A stretch of 64,000 nt of DNA from Bacteroides fluxus YIT 12057. Lineage in GTDB: Bacteria; Bacteroidota; Bacteroidia; Bacteroidales; Bacteroidaceae. The DNA lies in contig NZ_GL882619.1 in the NCBI RefSeq assembly GCF_000195635.1, positions 38,015 through 102,014 on the forward strand. The letters are read 5' to 3'. Of the stretch, positions 24,362 through 33,939 are shown piece after piece. Position 1 is the stretch's first letter, and each line of letters opens with the position of its first letter. Below the pieces are notes generated by a model. That model had not been told where the DNA came from and did no database searches. It was given only the letters and a program-made list of their open reading frames with translations. Both the position numbers and the translations under genes were made by a program.

Positions 24362-24832
24362 TTATCCTAATGGGTTTTCATTTTCATCTCCATCCGAACC
24401 GGAACCTCCACCGTCAGAATTGGAGCCCTCTCCGGAAACGGAACCCGTAAAATTCAATTTCTCAACACTGGCACGGGTCAACATATCCTTGAAATAAACT
24501 CCCGGAGTAAAGATAATCTTCCGGCGATAAATGGTACTGGCCGTCACTTCCTCCAGTTTTTCCTGACTCTTGGCATTAATGCCCGGACGAAAACAGCCAA
24601 ATTCCCCCAACTGTACAGAGAATCCTTTGTTGAGATCCATATTCAATGTATCAATCAGGCCATCCAGCACCAATTTCACCACCCCTCGGGGAGCCATGCC
24701 TATTTTAGAAACCTCATCACATAAATCTTTAAACCCTACCACTCCCAAGGTTTTCATCTGGGCAACATACTTTTCTGTTTTTGTCTTGTCAAAACCGAAC
24801 GCTCTCTTCTTTACTTCGTAATTTAAAGCCAT
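24362..24832 (-). CDS. HU-like DNA-binding protein (Bacteroides type)
   Basis: A 156-residue HU/IHF-fold protein of the longer Bacteroides type (HU-HIG). The helical dimerisation part (residues about 1-60, with FKDLCDEVSKIGMAPRGVVKLVLDG) is followed by the beta-arm region (GFSVQLGEFGCFRPGI). The C-terminus is an acidic, Gly/Ser-rich tail (SGEGSNSDGGGSGSDGDENENPLG). It probably binds DNA as a dimer. A promoter of consensus type precedes it. Confidence 0.82.
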   Translation of the reverse strand: MALNYEVKKRAFGFDKTKTEKYVAQMKTLGVVGFKDLCDEVSKIGMAPRGVVKLVLDGLIDTLNMDLNKGFSVQLGEFGCFRPGINAKSQEKLEEVTASTIYRRKIIFTPGVYFKDMLTRASVEKLNFTGSVSGEGSNSDGGGSGSDGDENENPLG

Positions 24833-24916
24833 AATTTTTTTAATTTTAAATGATTAATAAAAATCGGTCTTGTTCACTCGTCAGCCAGCAAAACCTGTTT
24901 GTTTGTGATCACGATG

Positions 24917-24924
24917 CAAAGATA
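24917..24924 (-). promoter_or_regulatory. -7 box of the HU-like gene
   Basis: On the minus strand TATCTTTG matches TAnnTTTG, 85 bp before the HU-like start. Confidence 0.5.
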
Positions 24925-25124
24925 TAATGAGGGCGAACCGGGGGTGTGCTTTAACGGTAGATTAAGAGGATTTTCGCAGGATAAAAAAGGATATTGGAGG
25001 AAAAGAAAAGAACTGATAGACAGGAAGTAAAAAAATAGTTGAAAATAATCGAGACTGCAATTTGAGCCGTGCCGTCAAAGTTGATGATTTATATGACACA
25101 ATTCAAATTACAGCCTCCTAAGGT
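24925..25124. other. intergenic stretch with one hairpin
   Basis: No gene was seen. A stem joins CTGCAATTTGA near 25054-25064 with TCAAATTACAG near 25103-25113 (one mismatch, C opposite A); it lies just beyond the stop of the propeller lipoprotein gene and probably ends its transcript. Confidence 0.45.
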
Positions 25125-26285
25125 TTATCTATACTTTATCACCATGATTACCGGATTGGATTCTTCATTCAGTCCGGCTGCGATTTCTTTCAAACGGCCT
25201 TTTAACTCACCATTCTGATAAGCATCCAGAAGCCGGTCAGCCGATAAGTTCTGGAACGTGGCTACTTCGCCGTCTCCTGCTCTCGAAAACAAATCCACGT
25301 TCTTGCTGTTGTCTGCATTAAGAACTACGGGGTTGAAAACGGCATTTTCCTGCTTGTCATACATCAAGCCTATAGAAGCAAATCCCCTTCTTTTTTCAAA
25401 ATTAAACTTTTTCTCTATGGCCTGCATAAAATAATAACGGTCGGTCACAACTCCCATGCTGAGAAACATTTCAGGATCTACCGTAGGCCTTTTGGCAAGG
25501 AATGGAATCGGTTCGCTATTATCCGGCGCATAGCGATACACCGTGTCGGAAGAAGTCTCTGTAAGGAACCAGCTATCCCGGCATGGAGTTATCGAACGTA
25601 CCGATGCAACGGCTACCGCATCCCCATTTTGTATGAAAGGGGCTTTGACAACGTCAAAAGGAATCGGAATGTTACGGGTGACGCTTCCGTCTTTTTTCGA
25701 AATGAGTGCATGATACGATTGATCCCCTCTTTTTTCACCTTCCTTATAATATACGGACATGTCGTAGCGAATCAGATTGTCTTTGTCGTAATTGTACACC
25801 TCCATATATTCCGCACCTTCCGTATGGTTGAAGCTTCGCTTGAAGTTGCCTTGCAGGTCATATACAAATATTTTTTTCATCGAGATGCTGTTGACGAACA
25901 TTTCGTCGCGGTCTTCATCCAAGACAATACCGTTGATGAAAGCATATTCTTCGGCACCTTGCCCCATCCGGTTTATCTTTCGCAGGCCCTTGCCTGTTTT
26001 CCTATCAAAGATATAGATATTACCATCGTTAATATGGTTTTTCACTATGATGAATTCATTCCCGATTGCCATCACGCTTCCTTGGGTGATAAACTCTTCA
26101 TTCGTCTCCAACGGGATATATTCCACATCCATAAAGTCTTGAAGAATCATTTCTTTTTCCGGATAATCGGCTTTTACGTCAATGGTTACCAGCGTGTCGG
26201 TTGTTCCAGAGGACTTGCATCCTGTCATCCCTGTCCCTAACATAAGAGACAGAGCAAGCACTCCGATAGTCTTTCTTTTTTTCAT
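25125..26285 (-). CDS. 6-bladed beta-propeller lipoprotein
   Basis: A 386-residue predicted lipoprotein (signal MKKRKTIGVLALSLMLGTGM, lipobox Cys in MTGCKSS) with the fold pattern of the Bacteroides 6-bladed beta-propeller family: repeated blade motifs such as IYIFDRKTGKGLRKINRMGQGAEEY and KIFVYDLQGNFKRSFNH. These surface or periplasmic proteins are probable ligand-binding modules; the ligand is unknown. It follows the FGE-like lipoprotein gene by 17 bp, so the two are probably co-expressed. Confidence 0.8.
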   Translation of the reverse strand: MKKRKTIGVLALSLMLGTGMTGCKSSGTTDTLVTIDVKADYPEKEMILQDFMDVEYIPLETNEEFITQGSVMAIGNEFIIVKNHINDGNIYIFDRKTGKGLRKINRMGQGAEEYAFINGIVLDEDRDEMFVNSISMKKIFVYDLQGNFKRSFNHTEGAEYMEVYNYDKDNLIRYDMSVYYKEGEKRGDQSYHALISKKDGSVTRNIPIPFDVVKAPFIQNGDAVAVASVRSITPCRDSWFLTETSSDTVYRYAPDNSEPIPFLAKRPTVDPEMFLSMGVVTDRYYFMQAIEKKFNFEKRRGFASIGLMYDKQENAVFNPVVLNADNSKNVDLFSRAGDGEVATFQNLSADRLLDAYQNGELKGRLKEIAAGLNEESNPVIMVIKYR

Positions 26286-26302
26286 AATATAGAATTACAT
26301 TA

Positions 26303-27181
26303 TTAATTTTCAAGCTTTTGTACGGGAATGAGTCCAAGAACTATGCGGAAACCGCCATATTCATCACTGTAACTCCCCATATCGTAATCAACGTAGGACA
26401 CACGGCATCCTTTGGCCGTTCCTCCCCAGCTTCCGCCACGCAGCACACGGCGGAAATAAAGGTGCGTCCCCTTAAACGGCCATCCCGAATGGACGGACTT
26501 GCCATTCTGCTGGTACTCCTTGGTATATAAATCTTCACACCATTCCCACACATTTCCGCTCATGTCGTACAGCCCCAATTCATTGGGCTGCTTCATGCCC
26601 ACCGGATGTGTAGTACCCTTGTCTCCTGATTTTTTTTTCTGATAATTGTCAACATACCAGGCAACCTTGTCTATGTCATGGCTGCCACTGTATTTATATC
26701 CCTTGCTCCGCTTGCCGCCACGGGCGGCATATTCCCATTCCGTTTCGGTGGGCAGACGGAAAGGCAGTTTCGTGAGGATACTCAATTTGGTGACAAATAC
26801 CTGTGCATCGTTCCAACTTACACCTTCCACCGGACAATCATCGCATCCGGTATTAAAGGAAGGGTTGTGTTCGCTACCGATTACGGCATTCCACAATCTT
26901 TGAGTCACTTCATACTTTCCTATATAGAAAGAATCCACTTTCTCTTCATGTACCGTTTTTTCATTCTCTTCGCAATCCTTTCCCTGCTCCTTTGTGCCTC
27001 CCATCATGAAGGTTCCGCCTTCCACCAGAACCATTTCAAAGTTTTCACCGTTTACAGTAAAAGTTTTGGTCAGATTTGGTTCTTGTTCGGATTTGTCGGG
27101 GGTACATGCCATTGCACAACTCAGCACAAAAAGAAGTATCAGACTGTTTATTCGGTTGGTATTTGAAATATTTTCGTGCAT
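26303..27181 (-). CDS. SUMF1/formylglycine-generating-enzyme-fold lipoprotein
   Basis: A 292-residue predicted lipoprotein (lipobox LSCAMAC near residue 26) with an FGE-sulfatase (SUMF1/EgtB/PvdO) domain: FEMVLVEGGTFMMGGT, VTQRLWNAVIG, PVEGVSWNDAQVF, LPTETEWEYAARGG, LGLYDMSGNVWEWCEDLY, RVLRGGSWGGT and GFRIVL in the family order. The canonical active-site cysteine pair of true sulfatase activators is not obvious, so it is more likely a ligand- or carbohydrate-related member. It lies upstream of the propeller lipoprotein gene. Confidence 0.82.
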   Translation of the reverse strand: MHENISNTNRINSLILLFVLSCAMACTPDKSEQEPNLTKTFTVNGENFEMVLVEGGTFMMGGTKEQGKDCEENEKTVHEEKVDSFYIGKYEVTQRLWNAVIGSEHNPSFNTGCDDCPVEGVSWNDAQVFVTKLSILTKLPFRLPTETEWEYAARGGKRSKGYKYSGSHDIDKVAWYVDNYQKKKSGDKGTTHPVGMKQPNELGLYDMSGNVWEWCEDLYTKEYQQNGKSVHSGWPFKGTHLYFRRVLRGGSWGGTAKGCRVSYVDYDMGSYSDEYGGFRIVLGLIPVQKLEN

Positions 27182-27265
27182 ACATTTTTACTATTTTTAC
27201 GGTTCAAATATACCTTTTTTCTCTGATATACAAAAAGAATATTTCAAAATCATGTTAGGAAAATT

Positions 27266-27886
27266 TTACTTTCGCCTTGCATACACCACACTCGGCCCCA
27301 TCCCATGCCTCATCAGCATTCCTGCCTCTATAAAGCGGTTCAAATCGACAACAGCCTGCTTATAGCTGCGCCCTGCCAGCCGTGCATACTGGGCACGATT
27401 GATGCAGGGATACTGCTGCAAATACTCATCCAGCAACTGCCACCGCTGCTCCACACCCAACGCCTCATCGGCAGATGAAGCAGGCGCCGATGCCGATCGC
27501 GGACAGCGCTCCAACTGCATCTTTCCTTTCAAATCTTTATAGAACTCCCTGCCCAGACGGAAATTTAAACCACGCAAAGCAATGGAAGCGGCACGAAGCT
27601 CTTTCTTGTCCGTAGCCTGGCGGGTGCAACTCAAAGAGGGGGTGAAGTAACCCAGTTCGCCAAGCTCTACCGTCCAGCCATTGGCCAGGCAGTCGCGCAA
27701 CTCGTCCATAAAGCCTGCCATCGCTCCTTCCAGCAGGCTGCGGCTGAGGCCGGTGAAAAGATGCACACGCTCGATAAATTCCTTGCGGTCAATGGTGCCC
27801 TTGGGTACAAAACGGGCATAAAGGGATTGTTGCTCTCCGGTCTGGCGGACGTCGGGTTTCTCAAAAAGGTCGTAATACGCACTCAT
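27266..27886 (-). CDS. HU-like protein with C-terminal winged-helix-like tail
   Basis: A 206-residue HU-HIG type protein. Residues about 1-125 show the HU-like fold (VPKGTIDRKEFIERVHLFTGLSRSLLEGAM and WTVELGELGYFTP); the C-terminal 70 residues (LDEYLQQYPCINRAQYARLAGRSYKQAVVDLNRFIEAG) look like a small winged-helix domain. Start: ATG 27886 (MSAYYDLFEK) is preferred over ATG 27916, which adds ten residues. It is possibly a nucleoid-associated regulator. It lies next to the 22-bp repeat array at 27967. Confidence 0.7.
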   Translation of the reverse strand: MSAYYDLFEKPDVRQTGEQQSLYARFVPKGTIDRKEFIERVHLFTGLSRSLLEGAMAGFMDELRDCLANGWTVELGELGYFTPSLSCTRQATDKKELRAASIALRGLNFRLGREFYKDLKGKMQLERCPRSASAPASSADEALGVEQRWQLLDEYLQQYPCINRAQYARLAGRSYKQAVVDLNRFIEAGMLMRHGMGPSVVYARRK

Positions 27887-27966
27887 ATATATTCTGTCTT
27901 TAAAGGGTTCTGCCATTCCGTTTTTTCTTCTTCCCCGGCATTAAGGAGAAGAAATGCTATTCTTTA

Positions 27967-28060
27967 ATCATTCCACCATGGAGAAAATATCATTCCACCA
28001 CGGAAGAAAAATCGTTCCACCATGGTGGAACGATTTTTCTCACACGATGGAACGATTTAA
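27967..28060. repeat. array of 22-bp near-palindromes (locus A)
   Basis: Three units start exactly 22 bp apart at 27967, 27989 and 28011, each built on a TTCCACCATGG-like palindromic core; the third closes into the perfect 24-bp palindrome 28011-28034. A fourth, inverted unit lies at about 28044-28060. The same family with four 22-bp units is at 46248. The array sits upstream of the HU-like gene on the minus strand. Confidence 0.75.
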
Positions 28061-28316
28061 TCTTAGGATACAAAGATACTCATCCAAGGGAGGGAAAGCA
28101 AGAAAACATTCTTTTTTATTCACTATTTTGTGAACAAAAAAAAGAATCCCCATATTTAATAGCCAAAGCCGATAAATCGTTTTTGGAAAGACTGGCCAAT
28201 ATCAGAAAAATTGCAGCTATGCTATAAATACGGGCTCGATATACTTTAAAGTAATGAAAAGAATATACCTCAAGGGATGGCTGAAACTCCATCCCTACAA
28301 AAACATCCATTCCCTC

Positions 28317-29003
28317 TTACAGCGCCTTCCAGAACTTCCGGAAGTCCCGGTAGCGTCCGTAGCACACTAACTGGTCACCTGCCTGTATCTGGTCGTTCTC
28401 CGTAAACTCATTGACGACATTGTGCTCTGTAAAGGAGATGCCAAGGCAATTCTTCAGCACTTCGGCACGCTTCAAGGCAAGCATTTTCAGTCCGAACTCC
28501 TTATCCAGATTCAATTCGTTGACATAATAACCCACAAATTTTTCAGGAACCGTGAACTTGACGACATAATAATCCGGAGCAATGCGGAAAGTTTCCATAT
28601 CGGCCCCGAACTCCAGCCGGCGGACCAGACCACGTGCCGCATCCTCCTCCGGGGTAAGAATGCGCTCCAGTTCGAATGCCTCGAGCACGGAACGGTGAAC
28701 CGCATCAATGGCACGGGCGTAGATGTGCTTCACCTTATACTGCTTCAGCAAGGCAACCACACGGATGGATGCGCCGAAATTCTCGCCGATGGCAACAATC
28801 ACCACGTCTACCGTATTCAAAGGAAGAATGGCCAACGCATGCTCATCCGTCGCATTAATGACAAAAGCGGTAGCTATCTTATCCTTCAGACTATCTACAC
28901 GCGCCGGGCTGATATCCGCCCCTATCACTTCGTGCCCCAAAGCAGAAAGCTCTTCTGCAAGCACATGACCGTAATTTCCTAAACCGATAATAATATACTT
29001 CAT
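28317..29003 (-). CDS. trkA: TrkA/KtrA potassium-channel regulatory subunit
   Basis: A 228-residue cytoplasmic RCK protein. The N-terminal Rossmann fold has the nucleotide motif IGLGNYGHVLAEEL (about 5-18) and the acidic ADIS that binds the ribose; the C-terminal RCK-C/TrkA-C domain is about residues 140-228. It binds NAD(H) or ATP and gates the membrane subunit encoded 6 bp upstream. The pair imports potassium. Confidence 0.9.
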   Translation of the reverse strand: MKYIIIGLGNYGHVLAEELSALGHEVIGADISPARVDSLKDKIATAFVINATDEHALAILPLNTVDVVIVAIGENFGASIRVVALLKQYKVKHIYARAIDAVHRSVLEAFELERILTPEEDAARGLVRRLEFGADMETFRIAPDYYVVKFTVPEKFVGYYVNELNLDKEFGLKMLALKRAEVLKNCLGISFTEHNVVNEFTENDQIQAGDQLVCYGRYRDFRKFWKAL

Positions 29004-29009
29004 GTTTTT

Positions 29010-30839
29010 TTAATTGATTATAATCTGCCCACTCGGATACTGGTATTTCGTATGTTTCTTCTGCTTGATTATGCCAAGCATCAACGTTATCAACCCTACA
29101 CGGCCTATGAACATCAGCAAGGCAACCAGCAGCTTGCTGTCACTGCCCAGTGAAGGGGTAAGATTCAGGCTGGACCCTACCGTACTCAGTGCCGAAACAC
29201 ACTCGAAGGTGATTGCCATCAGTGAAACTCCCGGCTCCAAGATACTGATGACAAAAACAAACAGGAACAAGGTTCCGAACGACATCACCACCGTGGCATT
29301 GGAACGGCGGATAGAATCGTACGACAACTCACGGCCGAATACCTCCACACGGTCCGTACCCCGCAACACAGCCACCAGGTTCAACACGACCACAGCAAAG
29401 GCATTGACCTTGATACCGCCCGCCGTGGATTGGGAACCACCGCCCACCCACATCAGGAAGAGATAGACCAGCAATGTCTGCACACCTAAACCTGCCAGAT
29501 CCACACTGGAAAAGCCGGCCGTACGGGGACATGCCGCATTGAAGAAAGCCTGTGTCCACTTGTCGGCAACCGACATTCCCGCAAAGGAGGCGTTCCATTC
29601 AAACAGGGCAATCCCTGCCGTACCGAACAATAAAAGCAGGAAAGTGACAATCAGGACAATACGGGTATTCAAATCGTACAGATGATAAAAACGGCGTCCG
29701 TCCCAGTTCCACGTACGGAGAAAATTCCATACGCGGCGCAGATGATAGACGGCAATATCCTTGAAATTCACCAGGATGGGGAATCCGATACCGCCCAGAA
29801 TAATCAGCAAAGAGATATAGATATAGAACGGATTATGCCCGGTCATCACCAACGGGTTGCCCAAGTTGCCGGGCAGCGTGGAAAAACCCGCATTACAGAA
29901 TGCCGAAATGGCATGAAAAGCGGAAAAAGCCAGCTCCTCCTGCAAATCCATACCCATCGTGCCGTGAATATCGCTCCAGATGGCAAGCATGCCTGCCCCC
30001 TCGATCGCCAACGTGAAAACAAGAATATAGACCAAAGTGCTCAACAGTGAATTCAGAGAATTGGAACTGACCATGTCACGCACCACCAGCTGGTTGTATA
30101 AAGAAGTGTTCCCCATAAAGAACATCGCAAAAAAACTGGTCAGCGTCATCACTCCCAAACCTCCTATCTGGATAAGGAGGATAATCACCACAAAGCCTGC
30201 CGGAGTAAACGTAGATGCCACATCTACCGAAGTCAGCCCTGTGACACACACCGCACTGGTAGATATAAACAAGGAATCCACCCAAGAGATTCCGTTCACG
30301 GTGCAGCGCGGAAGCATCAGCAGCCCCGTACCGACAAGTATGATGATCAGGAAGCTGACAGCCAGGATGAGTGAAGGATTCGTGCGCCGCCCCAACAGCC
30401 TCACCAGTCCGTTTGATATATTCAGAAAAGAGAATAACAGCAATAGAACCACCTGGTAAGTCTTGCCGTGCAGGAAATCCCAAAACTGCAGGATAGCCCC
30501 TTCTTCTTCCGGACGATGGAAAATGACCGGCACCAGCGTAAGATAAAGCAATACGGTCAATATCCAGGTCAGTTTGCTGAAGGTGCGGCGGGTATCTTTA
30601 TATTCAAGCAGGATACGCAACGTCACATCTGCCATGAATACCGTCCAGACCCCGCGATAAAGCAGGTGGAGTTGCCGGAGTTCCTCCGCCGAGATAGTAA
30701 ATCCATGTTCGTAAACCACCCCCACAATCAAAAGGAGGGAAGCCAGATAAGTAAGGGAAGTCATGATCCCCAATATCATCCTGACGTAGGGATGAATCCA
30801 TTTATTTTGATAGAGCAGGAATTTATGATAAATCTTCAT
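29010..30839 (-). CDS. trkH: TrkH/KtrB potassium-transporting membrane subunit
   Basis: A 609-residue inner-membrane protein with several membrane segments. It contains the four pore repeats of Trk/Ktr transporters (for example SAVCVTGLTSVDVA, HAISAFCNAGFSTLPG, AACPRTAGFSSVDL and FECVSALSTVGSSL), in which the conserved glycines line the K+ filter. It forms the channel for the TrkA subunit encoded directly downstream. An unusual N-terminal hydrophobic region of about 150 residues precedes the Trk core. Confidence 0.9.
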   Translation of the reverse strand: MKIYHKFLLYQNKWIHPYVRMILGIMTSLTYLASLLLIVGVVYEHGFTISAEELRQLHLLYRGVWTVFMADVTLRILLEYKDTRRTFSKLTWILTVLLYLTLVPVIFHRPEEEGAILQFWDFLHGKTYQVVLLLLFSFLNISNGLVRLLGRRTNPSLILAVSFLIIILVGTGLLMLPRCTVNGISWVDSLFISTSAVCVTGLTSVDVASTFTPAGFVVIILLIQIGGLGVMTLTSFFAMFFMGNTSLYNQLVVRDMVSSNSLNSLLSTLVYILVFTLAIEGAGMLAIWSDIHGTMGMDLQEELAFSAFHAISAFCNAGFSTLPGNLGNPLVMTGHNPFYIYISLLIILGGIGFPILVNFKDIAVYHLRRVWNFLRTWNWDGRRFYHLYDLNTRIVLIVTFLLLLFGTAGIALFEWNASFAGMSVADKWTQAFFNAACPRTAGFSSVDLAGLGVQTLLVYLFLMWVGGGSQSTAGGIKVNAFAVVVLNLVAVLRGTDRVEVFGRELSYDSIRRSNATVVMSFGTLFLFVFVISILEPGVSLMAITFECVSALSTVGSSLNLTPSLGSDSKLLVALLMFIGRVGLITLMLGIIKQKKHTKYQYPSGQIIIN

Positions 30840-30864
30840 AAAAACATCAATTAACGAGACGCGG

Positions 30865-30896
30865 CAAACTTACCCAAAAATGCTTTCATGTACAAA
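30865..30896 (-). promoter_or_regulatory. promoter of trkH-trkA
   Basis: On the minus strand TTTG (30893-30896), a 20-bp spacer and TAAGTTTG (30865-30872) match the consensus. Confidence 0.65.
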
Positions 30897-30934
30897 AAAC
30901 AACTGCAAAAAGAAATTGGTTTAAAAATTATGGC

Positions 30935-30942
30935 TACATTTG
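30935..30942 (+). promoter_or_regulatory. -7 box of the TrpB-like gene
   Basis: TACATTTG matches TAnnTTTG about 30 bp before ATG 30973. A transcript from here would start downstream of the TTG at 30940, so that codon cannot be the start. Confidence 0.55.
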
Positions 30943-30972
30943 GGCATTGAATCATTAATTTTTTTAACCACT

Positions 30973-32340
30973 ATGAGCAACAAGACAAAAAGATTTATCC
31001 TCCCTGAAGAGGAAATTCCGCATTACTGGTACAACATACAGGCCGATATGGTGAACAAGCCCATGCCGCCGCTCCACCCCGGCACCAAGCAACCGCTGAA
31101 AGCAGAAGATTTATATCCCATCTTTGCCGAGGAACTCTGCCGGCAGGAATTAAACCAGACAGATGCCTGGATTGAAATACCCGAGGAAGTACGAGAAATG
31201 TACAAATACTACCGCAGCACTCCTTTGGTGCGCGCTTACGGACTGGAAAAAGCGCTCGGCACACCGGCGCATATCTACTTCAAGAACGAAAGCGTCAGTC
31301 CGATGGGATCGCATAAGCTGAATTCAGCCATTCCGCAGGCTTATTATTGCAAGAAAGAAGGGGTTACCAACGTGACCACCGAAACCGGTGCCGGACAATG
31401 GGGAGCTTCACTTGCATACGCCGCACGTCTTTTCGGGCTGGAGGCTGCCGTTTACCAGGTGAAAATCAGCTATGAGCAGAAGCCCTACCGCCGCAGTGTG
31501 ATGCAGACATTCGGTGCGCAGGTCACTCCCTCCCCTTCCATGTCCACCCGTGCCGGAAAAGATATCCTCACGGCACATCCCAACCACCAGGGTTCGCTCG
31601 GCACGGCCATTTCCGAAGCAATCGAACTGGCGCAGAACACACCGAACTGTAAATATACCCTCGGCTCCGTGTTGAGCCACGTCACTTTGCACCAGACCGT
31701 CATAGGCCTGGAAGCGGAAAAGCAGATGGCTATGGCAGGCGAATACCCCGATGTCGTGATAGGCTGCTTCGGTGGAGGTTCCAACTTTGGCGGTATCTCT
31801 TTCCCGTTCATGCGCCACAATATCCTTGAAGGGAAGAAAACCCGTTTCGTGGCAGCCGAACCCGCCTCCTGCCCCAAACTGACACGCGGCAAGTTCCAGT
31901 ATGACTTTGGTGACGAGGCCGGTTACACTCCCTTGCTTCCCATGTTCACACTGGGGCATAACTTCGCTCCCGCCAATATTCATGCGGGCGGACTGCGCTA
32001 TCACGGTGCCGGCGTCATTGTTTCACAACTGCTGAAGGACGGGTTGATGGAAGCCATGGACATCAAACAGCTGGAATCTTTTGACGCAGGAGTCCTGTTC
32101 GCACGGGCCGAAGGCATCATTCCCGCACCGGAATCATGCCACGCCATTGCAGCCGCCGTACGCGAAGCAAACAAATGCAAGGAAACGGGTGAGGAAAAGG
32201 TTATCCTGTTCAATCTCTCCGGCCACGGACTGATCGACATGGCATCTTACGACAAGTACCTCTCCGGTGACTTGGTGAACTATGAACTGACCGACGACGA
32301 CATCCAAAAGAATTTAGACGAAATCGGCAGCCTGGCCTAA
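30973..32340 (+). CDS. TrpB-like PLP enzyme (TrpB2 type)
   Basis: A 455-residue PLP-dependent enzyme of the TrpB2 group. The PLP lysine is in GSHKLNSA (about residue 115), the phosphate loop is in FGGGSNFGG (about 265), and ETGAGQWG near 139 is the substrate-carboxylate motif. It catalyses beta-replacement (indole plus serine to tryptophan) or a related reaction; TrpB2 proteins often act without TrpA. No other trp genes are nearby, so a salvage role is likely. Start is ATG 30973 because the promoter's -7 box lies just before it. Confidence 0.88.
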   Translation: MSNKTKRFILPEEEIPHYWYNIQADMVNKPMPPLHPGTKQPLKAEDLYPIFAEELCRQELNQTDAWIEIPEEVREMYKYYRSTPLVRAYGLEKALGTPAHIYFKNESVSPMGSHKLNSAIPQAYYCKKEGVTNVTTETGAGQWGASLAYAARLFGLEAAVYQVKISYEQKPYRRSVMQTFGAQVTPSPSMSTRAGKDILTAHPNHQGSLGTAISEAIELAQNTPNCKYTLGSVLSHVTLHQTVIGLEAEKQMAMAGEYPDVVIGCFGGGSNFGGISFPFMRHNILEGKKTRFVAAEPASCPKLTRGKFQYDFGDEAGYTPLLPMFTLGHNFAPANIHAGGLRYHGAGVIVSQLLKDGLMEAMDIKQLESFDAGVLFARAEGIIPAPESCHAIAAAVREANKCKETGEEKVILFNLSGHGLIDMASYDKYLSGDLVNYELTDDDIQKNLDEIGSLA

Positions 32341-33935
32341 TAGATGTTGGCCATGCTGACAAGCGGCTCGTAGAGCTTCTCTATATCTTGCGAATCCATT
32401 TCAATCTGTACCTGGTCTCCCGGAATCAAACGTGTTCCTTGGGGGACCAGATTCTTTCCATCCCTTTGCACATTGATTATCAGGCAACGTTCCGGCAACA
32501 ATAATTCGTCAACCAGTTTGCCGTCCAGATACGAATCGGTCATAATCTCCACCGAAAGCGTATAGCGCTTTTCCTCCTCAAAGCCGGAAGCATGTATCAT
32601 GTCTTCATACAAAATGACGTTGAACGGCTTCATCTGAAGAAGTTCCGTAAAATAGTACGTCAGTCCGCCTACCACCACCGAAGGATAGAAAACTTCAAAA
32701 TGCCCCGTAATCTCAGTAATCAGCACGATGGCAGTGAGTGGTGTACGCTCAATGGCCACTAAGAAGGCCGACATGGAAATCAACATCACATAACTTACAT
32801 TTTCGTGTTGGATAATGCCATAACGCACTCCAAGCAAACCCACGACCTGTCCCAGCAAGCCTCCCGTGACCAAAGTAGGGATGAAATTTCCGCCCGGCAA
32901 TCCCGATGACTCCGAAAATACCGAAAAGCCGAAATGAAGAAGCATGACGGCCGCCACCCAAGCCACGTCCGTGCTGCCACCCCGAGCCTGCCCCAAAAGA
33001 AACTGCTCACCGCCTCCCGTCAGATTCACCTGCATCAGCGTGATGGTATAGGCCACCAGCATCAGATAAAACAACTTGACGTGTCCGGGAGTATCTGCTT
33101 GGGCATAAGCCCGCTTAAAGGCAATCATGATGGACGAATAAATCTTTCCGCAGACGGAAATGATGACTGCCAGAATCAGAAAATATTTCATCTGGATGAA
33201 AAAGGCGAAGGCAGGTTCGGCAACCTGTATCAGATGATAGGGATTGACTGTAAAGACCAGACTTGCCACAGCACCCGCCACCACGCCCGCCAACAAAGTA
33301 GTAATGGCTGTTTTGGGGGCATCAAAGCGTTCGATAGACTCGATGACGATAAGCGAGGATGCCAAAGGCGCGGAAAAAGCGGCCGCAATCCCTGCTCCCG
33401 CCCCTGCTGCCAGCAATTGCTTCCGTTCGCCCTGCAGGACATGCGTCCACCGGGAAACCAAGTTGCCCACATACGAACCTATCTGCACGGAAGGCCCCTC
33501 ACGCCCCAACGAAAGTCCCGCCGAAACGGCAAGAATACCTCCGGTGAACTTGGATGCCAGTTCCAGAAAAGGATGCCTGTAAGTGATGCGCCCATTGATG
33601 ACGCCACGTGTCTGGGGAATTCCGCCACCACCGATAAGAGGCATCTTTTTAACCATCCATGACACAAAAACCAGTATCCCCCAAAACAACAGGAATAACG
33701 GAACATGCCAGTACCACGCCGGACGGGAAGCATAAAATTCACCACGGACGTGCAACAGATAATATAGCAGGTAGTGATAAGGCACAGCGACCAGCCCCGT
33801 CAACAGCCCTACGATCATACTGACAAAATATAACCTCGCATCCACCAGCTTCAGCTTCCAGATGTGCCAGTCACGGACTGTCTTCCAATTCTTTATCCTC
33901 GTCCAAATCCTTTTTGCCTTATCCCGTACTTCCAT
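32337..33935 (-). CDS. CLC-type chloride channel/antiporter with RCK-C domain
   Basis: A 532-residue CLC membrane protein. Visible family motifs: GGGIPQTRG (about 103-111), GREGPSVQIG (144-153; the glutamate is the gating Glu146) and GLPGGNFIPTLVTGG (the GxFxP anion site). Residues about 460-532 form a TrkA-C/RCK-C domain that may bind a ligand. It exchanges chloride and protons across the inner membrane. Its stop overlaps the convergent TrpB-like gene by 4 bp. Confidence 0.9.
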   Translation of the reverse strand: MEVRDKAKRIWTRIKNWKTVRDWHIWKLKLVDARLYFVSMIVGLLTGLVAVPYHYLLYYLLHVRGEFYASRPAWYWHVPLFLLFWGILVFVSWMVKKMPLIGGGGIPQTRGVINGRITYRHPFLELASKFTGGILAVSAGLSLGREGPSVQIGSYVGNLVSRWTHVLQGERKQLLAAGAGAGIAAAFSAPLASSLIVIESIERFDAPKTAITTLLAGVVAGAVASLVFTVNPYHLIQVAEPAFAFFIQMKYFLILAVIISVCGKIYSSIMIAFKRAYAQADTPGHVKLFYLMLVAYTITLMQVNLTGGGEQFLLGQARGGSTDVAWVAAVMLLHFGFSVFSESSGLPGGNFIPTLVTGGLLGQVVGLLGVRYGIIQHENVSYVMLISMSAFLVAIERTPLTAIVLITEITGHFEVFYPSVVVGGLTYYFTELLQMKPFNVILYEDMIHASGFEEEKRYTLSVEIMTDSYLDGKLVDELLLPERCLIINVQRDGKNLVPQGTRLIPGDQVQIEMDSQDIEKLYEPLVSMANIY

Positions 33936-33939
33936 AAAA

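Noticed and set aside
27967-28060. CRISPR array
   Set aside because: The 22-bp units are contiguous with no spacers and are palindromic; no cas genes are in the window. The same holds for 46248-46337.
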